NCBI GenBank assembly: GCA_031551275.1
Contig: JAVBNX010000014.1
Coordinates: 62,001 to 126,000, forward strand
Reading direction: 5' to 3'
Source of the DNA: JAVBMJ01 sp031551275
Lineage (GTDB): Bacteria > Bacteroidota > Bacteroidia > Bacteroidales > Rikenellaceae
Length of the DNA: 64,000 nucleotides
Positions within the stretch are counted from its first letter, which is position 1. Every line of letters starts with the position of its first letter. The position numbers and the translations under genes were made by a program. The notes beneath the pieces are model-generated. The model did not search any database and was not told the DNA's origin. It saw only the letters and a program-made list of their open reading frames with translations. Positions 8,999-20,071 of this stretch are shown one piece after another.

Positions 8999-9006
8999 TA
9001 CCTTTG
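8999..9006 (+). promoter_or_regulatory. Promoter for kdsB
   Basis: TACCTTTG (-7 box) is preceded by TTG at 8975-8977 with a 21-bp spacer. The ATG follows 20 bases after the box. Confidence 0.65.
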
Positions 9007-9025
9007 CTACCTCAATCTTTATGAT

Positions 9026-9796
9026 ATGCGTTTTATCGCCATCATTCCCGCACGCTACCAGTCGACGCGCTTTCCGGGGAAACCTCTTGCAAAGATAGGG
9101 GAAAAACCGATGATCCAACACGTTTTTGAGCGGGTGTCCGCCCAATTCGCGGATTGCTGGGTGGCTACCGACGACGAGCGGATCGAGACTTGCGTGCGCG
9201 CGTTCGGCGGGCGGGTGGTAATGACCTCCGACCGACACAAAAGCGGCACGGACCGCTGCCTGGAGGCGTTGAACACGATCGAGAAACAGACGGGGGCGAG
9301 GTTCGACGTGGCGGTCAACGTACAGGGCGATGAGCCTTTTATCGCCCCGGAGCACCTGCGGGCGATCTGCGGGGCGTTCGGGCAGGCGGCGGGGCAAAAC
9401 GCGGGCGGGGAGGTGCAGATCGCCACTTTGGTCAAGGCTTTCGGGGCGGACGAGGATATTTTCAACCCCAACACGCCCAAGGTGGCGGTGGCGGCCAACG
9501 GGGACGCGCTCTATTTCAGCCGGTCGGTGATCCCCTACCTGCGCGGGGTGGAGGCCTCCGAGTGGCAGGGTAAGCATATTTATTTCAAGCACATAGGGCT
9601 TTATGCCTACCAGACTGACGTGCTGCGCGCGATCGGGGAGCTGCCCATGGGGAGGCTCGAAACGTGCGAATCGCTCGAACAGCTTCGATGGTTGGAGAAC
9701 GGGCTGAAAATCAGGACGGTGGAGACCGACGTGGAGACCCTGTCGGTCGATACGCCGGAGGATCTTGAAAAAATCCTGAAAAAACTGCAAAAATAG
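9026..9796 (+). CDS. kdsB: 3-deoxy-manno-octulosonate cytidylyltransferase
   Basis: 256-residue CMP-Kdo synthetase. It activates Kdo with CTP for lipid A/inner-core lipopolysaccharide assembly. The N-terminal nucleotide-binding signature FIAIIPARYQSTRFPGKPL is perfect. VQGDEPFI, SGTDRCLEAL, the HIGLYAYQTDVL segment and the SVDTPEDLEKI C-terminus are all standard. Start at 9026 because this ATG directly precedes the conserved RFIAIIPAR and follows a strong promoter. Confidence 0.97.
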   Translation: MRFIAIIPARYQSTRFPGKPLAKIGEKPMIQHVFERVSAQFADCWVATDDERIETCVRAFGGRVVMTSDRHKSGTDRCLEALNTIEKQTGARFDVAVNVQGDEPFIAPEHLRAICGAFGQAAGQNAGGEVQIATLVKAFGADEDIFNPNTPKVAVAANGDALYFSRSVIPYLRGVEASEWQGKHIYFKHIGLYAYQTDVLRAIGELPMGRLETCESLEQLRWLENGLKIRTVETDVETLSVDTPEDLEKILKKLQK

Positions 9797-9899
9797 GGGC
9801 GGAAATTTGCAGAATGGGGGGAAATTCATAATTTTGACCCGTCTAAACTCTCTCGGCCTCCGGTCCCGGAAGCTAAATTCCAAAATTCACTGATATTAT

Positions 9900-12176
<2,277 letters not shown>

Positions 12177-12194
12177 GCCGGGACCGACTTCGGT

Positions 12195-13277
12195 ATGGAT
12201 ATTGCCGTCAGGTTGGTTATGAGGTTTTTATTGGTTTTCGGGCTTTCGCTGGCGGTTTTGGCGGCGAGTTGCTCGCAGCGCGGCAACAATAAGCGCAACA
12301 GGCATCAACCGGCAGATTCGGCGGCGATGGCGGCGGACAGTTTGGACGGACGGTCCGGGCTGGCGGCGGGGCAGGATGTGTTGACAGCGGTGGTTGCACC
12401 GACCATTTTGCCGGTCGTGATCCAAAAGGAGCTGACCTATGACCAGCATACGTTGGCCGATACGTTCCCTTACCGGGATACTGTGCGGTATTTCCAATGG
12501 GAGAAGATCCGGGAGAAACTCGAACTGCTCGACTCCTTGACCCGTTTGCCGCCCAGTTGGGGGCTCTTGATCAACTACCGCAACGTGAACGGCGTTCCGG
12601 CCGTGGCGCGGGGGCACAAGCGCAACGCGTACAAGAACATTTCGGACAGTTACGGGGCGGAGCGCTACCAGGCGGCCCCACTCTACCTTTCGCCCGACTC
12701 GCTCGCTCCGGAGCGTTACGCGCCGGACGGGACGCTGCTCCGGCTGCTCTCCTCGCCGGACGACTCTTTGGTCAGAGTGGTCGCGCCCTTTTACGGCAAT
12801 ACGGTCTGGACCGTTCCCGGCAAGTACATCAAGGCAATCGGCGGGGATTCGCTTATATTTACCCACGCAGTCTTCGTGGACAGGCACAACCAGAACATCG
12901 CCACCCTGGAGCGCGGCGAGGGGAAGTGGCTGGTCCGCAGCATGAACCCGGCCACCACCGGGCGGCACGCACCTCCCTACCAGAAGGAGACCCCGCTGGG
13001 GATCTTCGTGTTGCAGGAGAAGAAGGTCAAGATGTTCTACTACGTGGACGGGACCACCGAGATCGGCGGGTTCGCGCCCTACGCCAACCGGTTTTGCAAC
13101 GGGGGGTATGTGCACGGCATACCGGTCAACCTGCCGCGCAAGGAGATGATCGAGTACAGCGCCTCGCTCGGGACCACGCCCAGGTCGCATATGTGCGTGA
13201 GGAATGCGACTTCGCACGCAAAATTTATTTTTGATTGGGCTCCTGTGGAACAATCGCTTATATTTGTGATCGAATAG
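12195..13277 (+). CDS. L,D-transpeptidase (YkuD) lipoprotein
   Basis: 360-residue predicted lipoprotein with signal MRFLLVFGLSLAVLAASC (lipobox LAASC). A second in-frame ATG at 12219 gives an even cleaner signal peptide and may be the true start. The C-terminal third is a YkuD catalytic domain: VHGIPVNLP with His near residue 307, and SHMCVR with the candidate nucleophile Cys near 334. The usual motif is SHGCVR; the Gly is Met here. The enzyme should form 3-3 crosslinks in peptidoglycan or attach protein to it in the periplasm. The segment PLGIFVLQEKKVKMFYY is the usual strand before the active site. It may be cotranscribed with rho (18-base gap). Confidence 0.85.
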   Translation: MDIAVRLVMRFLLVFGLSLAVLAASCSQRGNNKRNRHQPADSAAMAADSLDGRSGLAAGQDVLTAVVAPTILPVVIQKELTYDQHTLADTFPYRDTVRYFQWEKIREKLELLDSLTRLPPSWGLLINYRNVNGVPAVARGHKRNAYKNISDSYGAERYQAAPLYLSPDSLAPERYAPDGTLLRLLSSPDDSLVRVVAPFYGNTVWTVPGKYIKAIGGDSLIFTHAVFVDRHNQNIATLERGEGKWLVRSMNPATTGRHAPPYQKETPLGIFVLQEKKVKMFYYVDGTTEIGGFAPYANRFCNGGYVHGIPVNLPRKEMIEYSASLGTTPRSHMCVRNATSHAKFIFDWAPVEQSLIFVIE

Positions 13278-13301
13278 GCGAACTTTCACAAATCCCGAAC
13301 T

Positions 13302-14855
13302 ATGGAGCGCACACCCGAACAACTCTTCTCAGAAGGCTTCGAGCACTACAAACAAAACGACTTTACCGCCGCCGCCGGACTCTGGCAACAGGCGGGCGAA
13401 ATGGGCAACAAAGACGCCATGTATATGCTGGCCGAAATGTTGTCCGAAGGGCGCAGGGTGCCCCAGAACCTGCCCGAAGCGGCGCGCTGGTATGCGCGCA
13501 TGGCCCAGGCGGGGGATGCGCACGCGCCGGTCAAGCTGGCGCAAATGTATGAAAAAGGGGAAGGGGTCGGGCGCGATTTGGGGAAGGCCGAGGAGTTGTA
13601 TATCCGGGCGGCGGAGATGGGCAATCCCAACGCTTACCGCAAGGCCGGGGATTATTGTTTGGCGGCGAAGAATTACGCTGGGGCGCTGAAATGGTTCAAC
13701 AAGGCGGTCAACCCTGAACCGGCCGCCGCGTCGGGGTTGAAGACCGTAGGCGGCGGGCAAATCGACGGATACTCGCTCAGGCGGCTGTCCGAGATGTATG
13801 AAAACGGGCTGGGAGTCGAAAAAAACATACTCGAAGCGCTTAAATACCTTTACAGGGCGGCTGAGGCGTGGGACCAGGTGGCCATGAAGCGGTTGGCGGA
13901 TATGCTGTACCACGGGGGTTACCTGCAAAAAGACCTGGGGCAGGCGGCCCGCTGGTACGCGGAGCTGGCCGACAGCGGGGATGTGGAGGGCGCCAAGATC
14001 GCAGCCCGGATGTACCGCCAGGGCGAAGGCGTGGAGAAGGACATGGAAAGGGTGGTCGAGTGGCTGACCATCGCCTCGGAAGAGGGGGACATGGAGGCGC
14101 AGGTGGACCTGGGGCTGATATTCCTCTACGGCGACGGGGAGATCGGGCGCGATTACGACCAGGCGCGCACCTGGCTCGAGCAAGCGGAAGAGCAGGGGCA
14201 TCCCGTGGGGGCTGCGGCGCTTGGGGAGATCTACGAAAAGGGGCTGGGCGCGGCGCCGGATATGCAAAAGGCGTTTGCGATGTACAAAAAAGCCGCCGGA
14301 CTCGGCAGTACGCTCGGGGCGTTCAGGGCGGGGTGTTTCTACCTGTCGGGGTCGGGCGTGGAGAAGAATCAGGCCGAGGGCCTCAAATGGTTGGAAAAAG
14401 CCTCCGAACTGGGGCACATTCCGGCGATGGGCTACCTCGCCCAGTGCTATGTCTACGGGAAGGGTCTCGAAAAGGATATGGACAAGGGGTTCGAGTGGTG
14501 CAAAAAGGCGGCGGAGAAGGGATTCGCTCCCTCGGAGCACCTGTTGGGGACGCTCTACCTTATCAAGGAACACTACTACGAAGCATTCCGCTGGATCAGC
14601 AAAAGCGCAGAAAAAGGCAACGCCAGGGCGCAATACTCCCTGGCGGTCATGTACCAGAACGGCGCGGGGACGGACAAAAACCTGAAAAAAGCGAAGGAGT
14701 GGGCAACCTCGGCGCTCGAAAAGGGATTCGCCCCCGCCAGGGAGGTGCTCGATTCGATCGATGCGCCGGAATCGAAGCTTACCCCCGCGGCGGGCGGGAA
14801 ACCGGCGGGCGAAATGATGGGCGAAATGGTAAGGAGACTGCTTTCGATACTCTGA
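13302..14855 (+). CDS. Sel1-repeat protein (module copy 1)
   Basis: 517-residue cytoplasmic protein made of about thirteen Sel1-like TPR repeats of about 36 residues (A..LGEIYEKGLG...D...A...YKKAAGLG). There is no signal peptide. The N-terminus (PEQLFSEGFEHYKQNDFTAAAGLW) is a canonical TPR-like helix pair. The C-terminal tail (GEMMGEMVRRLLSIL) is a short amphipathic helix that might touch a membrane. Sel1 proteins act as scaffolds for protein complexes. The next gene, 7 bases downstream, encodes a signal-peptide/three-helix membrane protein. The same two-gene order recurs at 48.6-50.9 kb, which suggests the two products work together. Confidence 0.9.
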   Translation: MERTPEQLFSEGFEHYKQNDFTAAAGLWQQAGEMGNKDAMYMLAEMLSEGRRVPQNLPEAARWYARMAQAGDAHAPVKLAQMYEKGEGVGRDLGKAEELYIRAAEMGNPNAYRKAGDYCLAAKNYAGALKWFNKAVNPEPAAASGLKTVGGGQIDGYSLRRLSEMYENGLGVEKNILEALKYLYRAAEAWDQVAMKRLADMLYHGGYLQKDLGQAARWYAELADSGDVEGAKIAARMYRQGEGVEKDMERVVEWLTIASEEGDMEAQVDLGLIFLYGDGEIGRDYDQARTWLEQAEEQGHPVGAAALGEIYEKGLGAAPDMQKAFAMYKKAAGLGSTLGAFRAGCFYLSGSGVEKNQAEGLKWLEKASELGHIPAMGYLAQCYVYGKGLEKDMDKGFEWCKKAAEKGFAPSEHLLGTLYLIKEHYYEAFRWISKSAEKGNARAQYSLAVMYQNGAGTDKNLKKAKEWATSALEKGFAPAREVLDSIDAPESKLTPAAGGKPAGEMMGEMVRRLLSIL

Positions 14856-14862
14856 TCCGGAG

Positions 14863-15648
14863 ATGAAAACTAAAATTTTGCTGGCAGCCGCGCTGCTGCT
14901 GTGCCTGGGAGTGCAGGCGAAAGAGTATGAACTGGAGAGCTGGAGGTTCTCCATCGAGATACCTGACAACTGGCAGGTGGAGGTCCATGAAAACCAGAAT
15001 CCCGTTCTGTCGGCCACGGACGCGGACGGCTCGGTATTGCGGGTGGAGGCTGTCCGGGCTCCCAAAAAACAGAGGCTCAGGCTGCGGGGCGTCAGGCAAA
15101 ACTTCGACGCGGGGGTACCCGCAGGGGCGCAACTGGTGGAGAAAACCTCGCCGCCCTGGTACGACCTGCTGTGCAACTCCTTTGCAAGGACCTACCTGCA
15201 CGCGGACGGACGGAAGGTCCAACGGGCTTTGTATATGCGATCAGACGCCGTTTTTGTTATCGACGCGCTGAGCGCGTCCGGCGACGGGGGGCAGATCCGG
15301 GCCGTGCTCGGCTCGGTGGATGTGCACCCCTCGTTCAGGGACAACCTCAACCGGGCGGCGGACGCGCTGGGCACGGTGGGGCTGACTTTGCTACTGTCGC
15401 TCTTCCCCGTCCTGGGTGGGATGACCGGAAAGTACCGCCACATATACAAACGCGAGAAAGAGAAGGGCGGAAGCCTTCTGTTGTGGGGCTCTTTGTCGCT
15501 GGTGTGGTTCGGGGTCGCCTTCTTTGCCTTGAAATCGCAGCCCTGGTTCGCACTTATCGTCGTGGGGGTCATGGCCGCGATCTGGATTTTGCTGGCGGGC
15601 AGGAATAAATTCATGTACGATTTTTACAAAGGGTTTTTCGGGGCGTAG
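14863..15648 (+). CDS. DcrB/PsbP-like membrane protein partner of Sel1 protein (copy 1)
   Basis: 261-residue membrane protein of unknown function. A signal peptide (MKTKILLAAALLLCLGVQA) leads a periplasmic domain opening FSIEIPDNWQVEV, the strand-turn pattern of DcrB/PsbP-like folds. Three membrane helices follow at about residues 167-187, 205-222 and 225-245. The loop between helices 1 and 2 is strongly basic (KYRHIYKREKEKGG) and, by the positive-inside rule, cytoplasmic. The tail ends FYKGFFGA. The protein at 48623-49414 is a paralogue sharing SIxIPDxWxV, SPPxYDLL, DxHP, LLSLFPxLG and a terminal FYxxxFG. Domain naming is by eye. Confidence 0.75.
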   Translation: MKTKILLAAALLLCLGVQAKEYELESWRFSIEIPDNWQVEVHENQNPVLSATDADGSVLRVEAVRAPKKQRLRLRGVRQNFDAGVPAGAQLVEKTSPPWYDLLCNSFARTYLHADGRKVQRALYMRSDAVFVIDALSASGDGGQIRAVLGSVDVHPSFRDNLNRAADALGTVGLTLLLSLFPVLGGMTGKYRHIYKREKEKGGSLLLWGSLSLVWFGVAFFALKSQPWFALIVVGVMAAIWILLAGRNKFMYDFYKGFFGA

Positions 15649-15690
15649 GCGGCCGGGGACGGCGGTCATCAGAAAAAATCTATAAGAAAT

Positions 15691-15721
15691 TTTGATGTTT
15701 TTGAAAAATACATTATATTTG
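15691..15721 (+). promoter_or_regulatory. Promoter abutting the second L,D-transpeptidase gene
   Basis: TTTG (15691-15694), a 19-bp spacer and TATATTTG (15714-15721) form a full Bacteroidota promoter. The ATG starts only 6 bases after the last G, so the transcript would begin at or next to the start codon (candidate leaderless mRNA). Confidence 0.7.
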
Positions 15722-15726
15722 CATTA

Positions 15727-16437
15727 ATGTATCGTATTTTTCTGCGCGTCCTGTTGGTTTGCGCCCTGCTGATGATGGTTCCGGCGGGGTTTTTTACGCT
15801 TAGCGGCGAATCGTCACCCACCCGGGACGATTGCCGCGAGCTCTACGACGGGATGGGGCTGCAAGGGGTGGTCAATTACAAGGCCTTCGCGCTGGCAGTG
15901 CGGGGGATGGCGGCCTTCGGGGATGTGCAGCGCGGTGTGCAGCGCGATATCCTGACGCTGATCGATTTTACCAAGCCCTCGACCGAGGAGCGGTTCTATG
16001 TTTTCAACCTGAAAGAGCGTAAAATCGTGTTCTGTTCGCTGGTGGCCCACGGGCGCAACAGCGGGGGGAATTACGCCACCTCGTTCTCCAACACCCCGGG
16101 CTCCTACAAGAGTTCGCCGGGGTTTTACCTGACCGGGCAGACCTACATGGGCGGCAACGGCTATTCGCTTACCCTCGACGGGCTCGAAAAGGGGATCAAC
16201 GACAAGGCGCGGCAACGGGCCATCGTGATCCACGGGGCGGACTACTGCTCGGAAAAATTCATCGCCTCGAACGGGCGGCTGGGGCGCAGTTGGGGTTGTC
16301 CGGCGCTGCCCAGGGAGATCGCGCGCGAGGTAATCGACTCGATCAAGGGCGGGTCGCTGCTCTGCATCTACGCCGAGGACAAGGAGTACCTGGCCCACAG
16401 CGAGGTGGCTGGGCGGCAGGGGCAGGCGGTGATGTAA
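15727..16437 (+). CDS. Murein L,D-transpeptidase catalytic domain protein (YkuD_2 type)
   Basis: 236-residue exported protein of the murein L,D-transpeptidase catalytic domain family (YkuD_2). A signal/anchor helix (FLRVLLVCALLMMVPAGFFTL) is followed by ILTLIDFTKPSTEERFYVFNL and VAHGRNSGGNYATSFSNTPGSYKSSPG. The active-site region is VIHGADY (His near 169) ... GRSWGCPALP (Cys near 191). It is expected to act on peptidoglycan in the periplasm. It is the second L,D-transpeptidase in the window but belongs to a different subfamily from the one at 12.2 kb. It has its own strong promoter. Confidence 0.9.
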   Translation: MYRIFLRVLLVCALLMMVPAGFFTLSGESSPTRDDCRELYDGMGLQGVVNYKAFALAVRGMAAFGDVQRGVQRDILTLIDFTKPSTEERFYVFNLKERKIVFCSLVAHGRNSGGNYATSFSNTPGSYKSSPGFYLTGQTYMGGNGYSLTLDGLEKGINDKARQRAIVIHGADYCSEKFIASNGRLGRSWGCPALPREIAREVIDSIKGGSLLCIYAEDKEYLAHSEVAGRQGQAVM

Positions 16438-16479
16438 GGGTAAAGCCTGCGAGAGGTAGCGCGGCGGGGAAAAAATCAC

Positions 16480-16487
16480 TATATTTG
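16480..16487 (+). promoter_or_regulatory. -7 promoter box for the DUF4091 gene
   Basis: TATATTTG lies 51 bases before the ATG at 16539, leaving a normal-length leader. Confidence 0.55.
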
Positions 16488-16538
16488 CGCTAACGCGCCA
16501 ACATAGGATGCGCCGAATAAACACAAGCCCGTCGAATC

Positions 16539-18299
16539 ATGAAAAAAATTATTTTACCCCTCCTTCTTGCCGCAACCGTATCTTGCTGCGCGCAGCCCCG
16601 GCAAACCGTTGCAACGAACCACGATTGGAGCGAACCCGCCGATCCGGCGCAGGGCGATCCCGCACTTTGGAGCGGGGTAAAGCAACCCAAGGCCACGTTC
16701 GGCAGCGTCGATATACGTTATCCGCTCTCGCAGCCCTATGCCGGGGAGATCAGCGAAAGCCACCTGCTCACGGGCTGGAAAGGGGAGAAAGTGCACGCGC
16801 AGATCGTGGTGTGGACCCCGACCGAGATCCGCGACCTGAAGTGCGAAGTGGGGGATTTTACCGGCAAGCCCTCCGAGGTGCTGGCCGGGATAGGCCGGGG
16901 GCGCTTCGTGAAATACGTGCTGAGCGACTGGTTCGACCCGAAGCGTCCGTGCGGCAAGCGTAAACAGGGCGAGCCCTCCCGTTTGATGCCCGATTTGCTG
17001 GACGAGGCTCCGTCGCTGACCCTTGCGGCGAATACCAGCCGTCCGGTGTGGATCACGGTCGAGATACCGCGCGACGCGGCGGCGGGTAAATACACGGGCG
17101 AGGTAAAACTCAGCGGCAAAGGTTTTTCCGAAAAACTCATGCTGGAGTTGGACGTTATAGACCGCGTGCTTCCCGAGCCCTCGCAGTGGAGTTACCACCT
17201 CGACCTGTGGCAACACCCGGCCTCGGTAGCCCGGGTGGAGGGCGTTCCGGTGTGGGGTAACGAGCACTTCAAGCGGATGGAGCCCTTGATGAAAATGCTG
17301 GCCGCGTCGGGGCAGAAAGTGATTACCGCCACCCTCAACAAAGACCCGTGGAACAACCAGTGCTACGACGCCTACGCCGACATGATCGTCTGGACCAGGA
17401 ATGCGGACGGGTCGTGGGAGTACGATTTTTCGGTGTTCGACCGCTGGGTGCGGTTCATGCTCGATCTGGGCATAAAAAAGATGATCAACTGCTACTCGCT
17501 GCTGCCTTGGAACAACATGCTCCACTACAAGGATGCGTCGACAGGGCTTTTCGTCGACGTGCAGGCCGATCCGGGGAGTCCCGAGTTCCGCATGATGTGG
17601 GGGCCGTTCCTGCCCGCGTTCGAGAGCCATTTGCGCGAAAAAGGATGGTTGGGGATCACCAACATTGCGATGGACGAGCGTTCGCCCGAGCACATGGCCG
17701 AGGCGACCAGATTATTGGCCGAGGTGGCGCCCGGGCTCGGGATCGCGCTGGCCGACAACCACAAAATATTCAAGACCTATCCCTACATCAAGGATATGTG
17801 CGCGGCGGTTTTCGGGCCCATCGAGCACCAGGACATACTCGACCGCCGGGCGAAGGGGCTGAGCACGACCTTCTACGTCTGCTGCTCGTCGGAGTTCCCC
17901 AACACCTACACCTTCTCCGACCCGGCCGAGGCGGTCTACTACGCGTGGTATGCCGCGGCGTACGACTACGACGGCTTTTTGCGCTGGACCTACAACTCCT
18001 GGACCGAGGACCCGATCCGCGACTCGAGGTTCCGCACCTGGGCGGCGGGCGACACCTACATCGTCTATCCCGAGGCGCGCTCCTCGATCCGTTTCGAGCG
18101 CGTGATCGAGGGGATACAGGACTTCGAGAAGATGCGCATCATCCGCTCGGAGCTTATGCCCCGCAGCGATGCCGCGTCGCGTGAGGCGCTGATGGAGTTC
18201 GACGAGGCGCTCTCCGCTTTCGCCACCAACCAGCGTTTGGAGGGGTGGAACGACAGGCTCAACCGGGCCAAGCGGATGCTCAACGAGATGTCCCGGTAA
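16539..18299 (+). CDS. DUF4091 glycoside-hydrolase-like lipoprotein
   Basis: 586-residue predicted lipoprotein: signal MKKIILPLLLAATVSCCAQ with lipobox ending at Cys 16 or 17. The N-terminal beta domain (residues about 50-200; GWKGEKVHAQIVVWTP, VWITVEIPRDAAAGKYTGEV) and the C-terminal TIM-barrel-like region with DUF4091 hallmarks (DERSPEHM, DGFLRWTYNSWTEDP, DTYIVYPEARSSIRFERVIEGIQD) are typical of the DUF4091/DUF6067 family. It probably acts on glycans at the outer membrane. The acidic residue in MDERSPEH is a catalytic candidate by analogy. No SusC/D pair is adjacent, so the substrate is unknown. Confidence 0.88.
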   Translation: MKKIILPLLLAATVSCCAQPRQTVATNHDWSEPADPAQGDPALWSGVKQPKATFGSVDIRYPLSQPYAGEISESHLLTGWKGEKVHAQIVVWTPTEIRDLKCEVGDFTGKPSEVLAGIGRGRFVKYVLSDWFDPKRPCGKRKQGEPSRLMPDLLDEAPSLTLAANTSRPVWITVEIPRDAAAGKYTGEVKLSGKGFSEKLMLELDVIDRVLPEPSQWSYHLDLWQHPASVARVEGVPVWGNEHFKRMEPLMKMLAASGQKVITATLNKDPWNNQCYDAYADMIVWTRNADGSWEYDFSVFDRWVRFMLDLGIKKMINCYSLLPWNNMLHYKDASTGLFVDVQADPGSPEFRMMWGPFLPAFESHLREKGWLGITNIAMDERSPEHMAEATRLLAEVAPGLGIALADNHKIFKTYPYIKDMCAAVFGPIEHQDILDRRAKGLSTTFYVCCSSEFPNTYTFSDPAEAVYYAWYAAAYDYDGFLRWTYNSWTEDPIRDSRFRTWAAGDTYIVYPEARSSIRFERVIEGIQDFEKMRIIRSELMPRSDAASREALMEFDEALSAFATNQRLEGWNDRLNRAKRMLNEMSR

Positions 18300-18404
18300 C
18301 GGGGGCGGGGGAACCCACGCTTTTTTATCGGGGGAAAACCGGGTTTGGCCGGGTATTTCGCTTGCTTTTGCAGAATGAACGTTTCGAAACCGGGCGGCGG
18401 ACGT

Positions 18405-18412
18405 TAGCTTTG
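18405..18412 (+). promoter_or_regulatory. -7 promoter box for the LiaF-like/LytTR operon
   Basis: TAGCTTTG ends 17 bases before the ATG at 18429. No clear -33 element is visible. Confidence 0.5.
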
Positions 18413-18428
18413 CCGCAAAATCAAACCG

Positions 18429-19250
18429 ATGGATTCCATGAAAAATTCTTTTCGTCTTACTACCGTGGTCACGGGCTTGCTGGTAATCGCGGCGGGCGTG
18501 CTGCTGACCCTGTTCAACATGGGGGTAATCGACCCCTGGTACAGGCATATAGTTTTTTCCTGGCAGGCTTTAGTGATCGCCCTGGGGATCGTGCAGCTCT
18601 TCTCGGGCAGGTGGCACTCGACCCGGTGGGGGATTTTGCTGATTTTGGCCGGGGGGTACTTTATGCTGCCCAAACTGAACATCGAAGGGACATTCCTGGA
18701 GTTGATGACGCGCAATATGTGGGCGCCCGCGCTCTTCGCGGCGGGTGTCGTGATCGTGATGAACGGGATCGCAGGAGGGAGACGCAGAAATGAGTACCGG
18801 GAGCCGGGCCACGGTGCAGGCGGCGGACAGGAAAACGGGAATCGGAATTGGGGCCGGGACGGCCGTACGGGCAGCGCCCGGCGGGACGGCGTGGGCTACA
18901 TCGACCGGAATTATGTGTTCGGGGGGACCAAAGAGAGGCCCGGGATCGAAGAGTTCAAAGGCGGAGAGATAAATTGCGTCTTCGGCGGAATGGAACTCGA
19001 CCTGGGCGGTTCGACATTGGCAGAGGGGGTTCATACGCTGGAACTCAACAGTGTGTTCGGCGGGATAGTGGTCTCGGTGCCGCGGGATTGGAAGGTCGAG
19101 ATACGGCAAACCAATGTATTCGGGCATTTCAGCGACAACCGGCAAACGGGCGGCTACCAGGGCGACGGCATGGAGCAGGACAATTCGCGGGTGCTGGTCA
19201 TCGAGGCGGCCTCCGTGTTCGGCGGGGGGGAGCTTAAATACAGCAATTAA
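18429..19250 (+). CDS. LiaI/LiaF-like membrane protein
   Basis: 273-residue protein (an ATG three codons further in, at 18438, is equally possible). Three to four membrane helices with the DUF5668/LiaI-LiaF pattern occupy residues about 10-115 (TGLLVIAAGVLLTLFNMG, WGILLILAGGYFML). After a Gly/Arg/Asn-rich linker comes a soluble beta-rich LiaF-like domain (residues about 160-273) with repeated 'NxVFGG' turns (NCVFGGMELDLGG, NSVFGGIVVSVP, NVFGHF, ASVFGGGELKY). LiaF proteins sense envelope stress and restrain a partner regulator. The partner here is likely the LytTR protein encoded 5 bases downstream. Confidence 0.85.
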   Translation: MDSMKNSFRLTTVVTGLLVIAAGVLLTLFNMGVIDPWYRHIVFSWQALVIALGIVQLFSGRWHSTRWGILLILAGGYFMLPKLNIEGTFLELMTRNMWAPALFAAGVVIVMNGIAGGRRRNEYREPGHGAGGGQENGNRNWGRDGRTGSARRDGVGYIDRNYVFGGTKERPGIEEFKGGEINCVFGGMELDLGGSTLAEGVHTLELNSVFGGIVVSVPRDWKVEIRQTNVFGHFSDNRQTGGYQGDGMEQDNSRVLVIEAASVFGGGELKYSN

Positions 19251-19255
19251 CCGCA

Positions 19256-20062
19256 ATGCCGGGCATGGAGAATCCCGTGACGGGTAGTTTCATCGCGACA
19301 GTGCGTTACGCGGGCCTTTGGGCGGGCGTGGCGGCGGGACATGCCGTCCTGCTCAGGGCGGGTTGCGGCCTGGGTTGGGGAGATGCGACGGGGGATGCGC
19401 TGGTGTTCAGCATCGTGTTGGCGCTGTGCCTGGTCCCGGTCTGGTATCCGGTCAGGTATGGGTCTATGGAGGGTATGCCTGTCGCTTTGAGGGCGGTGGC
19501 GTGGGGCGCTCTGGCGGCGGTAGTCATCGTGGTCTGGCTCTCGGTCGGGTATATCCTGATGTCGGGATTGTTCCCGGAAACGGTCCCGTTCTTAAAGCGA
19601 TCGATGCTTTGGCGCGTGCCGGAAGGGGTGGCGGCAGTCGCGGTGGCGGTTTTGGCTTACAGGCTGCGTATCTGCAAAGACCGGGCGCGGGAGTTGGCGG
19701 AAAGGTGCGGCAGGCTTGAAAAACGGGAGGCACAGGTCAGCTCGGTTACCGTGAAGGACAACAAGCGCATCCATATTATCCCGGTCGAAGAGATCAGCTG
19801 CATAGAGGCGGACGGGGACTACGTGAAGATACACTCCCTGCGCGGGGTCTTTCTGAAGGAGGCCACCATGAAGTGGTTTGCGGATAATTTGCCCTACAAA
19901 CAGTTCGTCAGGGTACACCGCTCCTACATCGTCCAGGTGGCGCGGGTAAAGGGGGTGGACCTCTACGAAAAGGAGTCGTACAACGTCCACCTGGACTCGG
20001 GCGAGACCGTGCGCGCAACGGCGGCGGGGTACCGGCTGCTCAGGGAGGTTATGGGGCTGTAA
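19256..20062 (+). CDS. Membrane-anchored LytTR transcription factor
   Basis: 268-residue protein with four hydrophobic helices (residues about 12-140), a short coiled linker (CKDRARELAERCGRLEKREAQ) and a C-terminal LytTR DNA-binding domain (about 160-268; IIPVEEISCIEADGDYVKIHS, FVRVHRSYIV, ESYNVHLDSGETVRATAAGYRLL). There is no receiver domain and no histidine kinase nearby, so it looks like a one-component membrane regulator. With the LiaF-like gene 5 bases upstream it forms a probable envelope-stress sensing pair. The usual Bacteroidota arrangement has a LytS-type kinase and a LytTR response regulator instead. Confidence 0.88.
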   Translation: MPGMENPVTGSFIATVRYAGLWAGVAAGHAVLLRAGCGLGWGDATGDALVFSIVLALCLVPVWYPVRYGSMEGMPVALRAVAWGALAAVVIVVWLSVGYILMSGLFPETVPFLKRSMLWRVPEGVAAVAVAVLAYRLRICKDRARELAERCGRLEKREAQVSSVTVKDNKRIHIIPVEEISCIEADGDYVKIHSLRGVFLKEATMKWFADNLPYKQFVRVHRSYIVQVARVKGVDLYEKESYNVHLDSGETVRATAAGYRLLREVMGL

Positions 20063-20071
20063 CGGCCGAGC

